Shown here: positions 61,610 through 64,000 of the stretch, piece by piece
Position numbering within the stretch: position 1 is the stretch's first letter
How the letters are laid out: every line of letters starts with the position of its first letter
DNA from: Anthoceros angustus
Lineage: Eukaryota > Streptophyta > Anthocerotopsida > Anthocerotales > Anthocerotaceae
NCBI GenBank assembly: GCA_010909165.1
Contig: VJWM01000068.1
Location: 372,001-436,000, forward strand
Reading direction: 5' to 3'
DNA length: 64,000 nucleotides
Translations under genes and position numbers: made by a program
Notes under the pieces: generated by a model
Seen by the model: only the letters and a program-made list of their open reading frames with translations
What the model was told of the DNA's origin: nothing
Database searches by the model: none

Positions 61610-62399
61610 CTGCTTCGGGGCCTCCTGCGCATCATGGTGGGTTGGGTGCAGGCAGCTTTTGAGGGTGTTCGGCATCGGGTGGGCGATGATCTCCGGTCTT
61701 TTGGCGTTTGGCTGTGACGGGATGACGAGAATTTGGTTGGATGGCAGAATTTGCGTCTGATTTGATGCCATCTAATCAATGGGCCTGTGGACTTGGCTGC
61801 TCAAGGGCGTGGAGATCATTCGAGGTTTATGGGATTGGCTGCTTGCCGCTGTCAGGTCTCGCCGGGGATTGCATACATGTTCCATATATGGCCGTAGTAT
61901 GGCCGATTGTCAACACGTGTATACCATAGATCATTTTTCAAGATAAGATGTTAGATGTCTGATATCCATCTGGGAGGGATACAGAGGAGCATTTGATAGA
62001 TGTTAGACTTTCCTTGATAGACACCCTGGGAGGAAGTATGGAATACCGATCTCGTCACACGGGCCCTTTAGGGTTTTTTTCCATTGTGACCAAAGAAGTT
62101 TTCCGGCCGCATACGGCGGGAAAACTTCGTACACACTTGACGACATCGGTCGCTCGCTACCGCCTCGTGTCCCGATCTCGCCACTAATGGTGTTTGTGTC
62201 GAATCTTTTACGGTTGTGTGTGACACACAATGTTTTCGCTTTTAGGGTCAGTGAGGGCATGGGCCATCGGACATCCTTTCGATGACCCCATCCGCCTGCC
62301 GCTTGCCCGCTTGCCATCACGAACCGCCACCGTGGCTTGATGGGAGATAGCGTGAGGAGACAGGCATGCTCGCAAGGCATAGGTGCCCTTCGCCTCGAT
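61610..62399. other. Intergenic with a strong hairpin
   Basis: GAAGTTTTCC (62095-62104) pairs perfectly with GGAAAACTTC (62119-62128) with further GC pairing inside. The rest is not recognised. Confidence 0.4.
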
Positions 62400-64000
62400 A
62401 GCGCAGCGCCATGTACGCCGCGCTACCGCTATCGCAGCCATCCAGCGTCAGGCGACAAGGGGCCAGCCATACAGCCTCGCGGTAGCGCACACCATCTTCA
62501 CAACCAGCCTTTACATTGCACCACAACAAAGCCACCACCGGGCTCAACTCTCAAAACGCCGTAACAAACAAATCCAAATTGTCACCGCCTCCTGTCATGG
62601 TGAGCGACAAAATGTCACCGCCTCCTGTGTCATGGTGAGCGACAAATCAATTTTCTCCAGCCTACACCTAGCTCACTCCGGCGGGCTGCAACTGGGCCAC
62701 ACGCCTCACACCTCGTGCACCATAGACGCAGCAGGTGATGGCCGCCCACGCCCACGGGTGGCTTCACCTCCGCCCACCGGTGGAGGTATTCGGGCAATCG
62801 TCCCTGTGCTCCTGCACTCCCTGCAGTGTTGTTAGTGCCATGTGCACCGATACATGTCCGGAGGAAGTCCATGTCCGCAATCCTTTGCATATGCATTGTC
62901 CTCGCCATCTGCGGTTCTGCACAACCCACGCAGCGGCCCATACGATTCGATTCCCCTGCTCGCACAAATGGCGCTGGCGCGCCCTCCCTCCCTCCACAAT
63001 GTCAGAACTCATGACAAAATGAATGGACAGGCGACTGCGATTTGCTCACCGCTCCCGGTCATGGTGAGCGACAAAATGTCACCGAGTGGTGGCATCTCGG
63101 GGCCACGCTTTGTGCATACCGAGGGCCACCCACATCGAACTCCTCGCCATCGCCTCCTCACCATATGCGGGTGGTCGCACCCACCCTTGTAGTCGACCTT
63201 CTTCTTGAATGCGATAGCGAGCACATGGCCGGAATGTCCCCCGCCGGCTGCCCCGATCTTCCGCACCCGTGCCTATTCCATACCGCCTCCAACGCCGAGC
63301 TCCGCCTCATCGTGGCATGAAGGTCACGCAGGAATGGATGTGCTGTGGGTTGGTGATGTCCAGTCACGCTCCTCACCATATCCATCATGTACCCTTGTAG
63401 AGGAATGCCCACTTCTCTCCCAAGGACCGCCAAATGCTCAATCCTCCGCAACCATCCCGCATTCATCGACTTCACCACCGCATAAGGAAAACGACCAACC
63501 TCCTAACTTTTACGGTTGTGCAGAGGGGCGGATGAAGTTGCTTCCATGTGCCCTTGGCCTCGCTCGGTTCATATCTCGCCTCTATTAGGTTGTGCTCGCT
63601 GCGTAGTCCGACCGAATCCGCGGATGCCCAAACTTCCTCACCGCTTCCACATAGGCGTTGAAAATCGTCCCCGCTTGTTATCCTCCAAGACCAACTGTGG
63701 GACGAATGGGTTGCCCCATCTATGGCCCTGCACTCAAGTAGAATTGGTACATCTTGTCATAAGTCGCGACAAGGCAACCATGCAGTGCTGATTGCGCCAC
63801 AACTCCCGCAATCACTTCTTCCTCGCAACGCGAACTGCGAACATCGCATGCCCCCTCTCACGCACTTACAATCCATATGCCACATGTACATGGGTGTCGA
63901 TTGGTATCGGATGCCATGCGCCTCGCGCGCTGGCTATCGCGACCATCCGGCGTCGTGCGCTGAGGGCCAGCCATACGGGCCTCGGCGGTGGCGCACACCA
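62400..64000. repeat. GC-rich repeat family with about 1.5-kb spacing
   Basis: The stretch near 62405-62495 (TATCGCAGCCATCCAGCGTC ... GTAGCGCACACCA) recurs in diverged form at 63910-64000. CATGGTGAGCGACAAAATGT occurs at about 62598 and 63060, and a shorter form (CATGGTGAGCGACAAAT) near 62632. Only short, low-quality frames lie between. The family continues off the right edge and is likely transposon-derived; its type is not identified. Confidence 0.5.

Overview
The window looks like nuclear DNA from a land plant. Its genes have GT-AG introns of about 70-310 bp and belong to plant families: an MBD9-like chromatin protein, a TTM1/TTM2-type uridine-kinase/CYTH protein with a C-terminal membrane anchor, PLS-class PPR proteins, SOUL protein, mitoribosomal mS33 and histone H3. 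Very long E-class PPR genes without introns, an H3 that mixes the H3.1 and H3.3 diagnostic residues, and a recurrent insertion in the PPR L motifs suggest a seedless vascular plant, perhaps a fern. That placement is inference.

Layout. 1-1456: left-truncated minus-strand Copia element with its LTR and primer-binding site. 2.3-2.6 kb: minisatellite. 2983-6424: 1.7-kb tandem duplication of the promoter and first exon of the MBD9-like gene, whose reconstructed 11-exon CDS runs 5557-15527 (about 2907 aa). 15.5-21 kb: repeats, a CT/TA/GA fold-back and a LINE relic. 21557-25116: TTM1/2-like gene, 12 exons, 691 aa. 26.0-37.3 kb: broken plus-strand Copia element split by about 6.5 kb of GC-rich repeat DNA. 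37.6-40.3 kb: pogo/Tigger-like element with CAGTCA termini and TA target duplication, itself internally duplicated. 40.9-53.6 kb: gene island with an H3 pseudogene, mS33, two giant PPR genes, a SOUL gene, a truncated TTM pseudogene and an intact H3. 54-64 kb: mostly repeats and relics (98-bp tandem array, long inverted repeat with a KIX/MED15-like exon, PPR relic, GC-rich repeats).

How the genes relate. mS33, PPR1, PPR2 and SOUL are all on the plus strand with only 132-207 bp between coding regions. mS33 is mitochondrial and the PPRs are probably organellar RNA factors, so this is a compact island with an organelle theme. The TTM tail and H3 cassette lie side by side at 51-53.6 kb, and the DNA after the parent TTM gene resembles that after the pseudogene, so segmental duplication has spread one ancestral TTM-H3 block.

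Main caution. Near-identical repeats here differ mostly by small deletions in G/C runs, on both copies. This may be residual consensus error in repetitive DNA as much as real decay. It affects the MBD9 first exon, the H3 pseudogene, the PPR2 frameshift and the GC-rich block.
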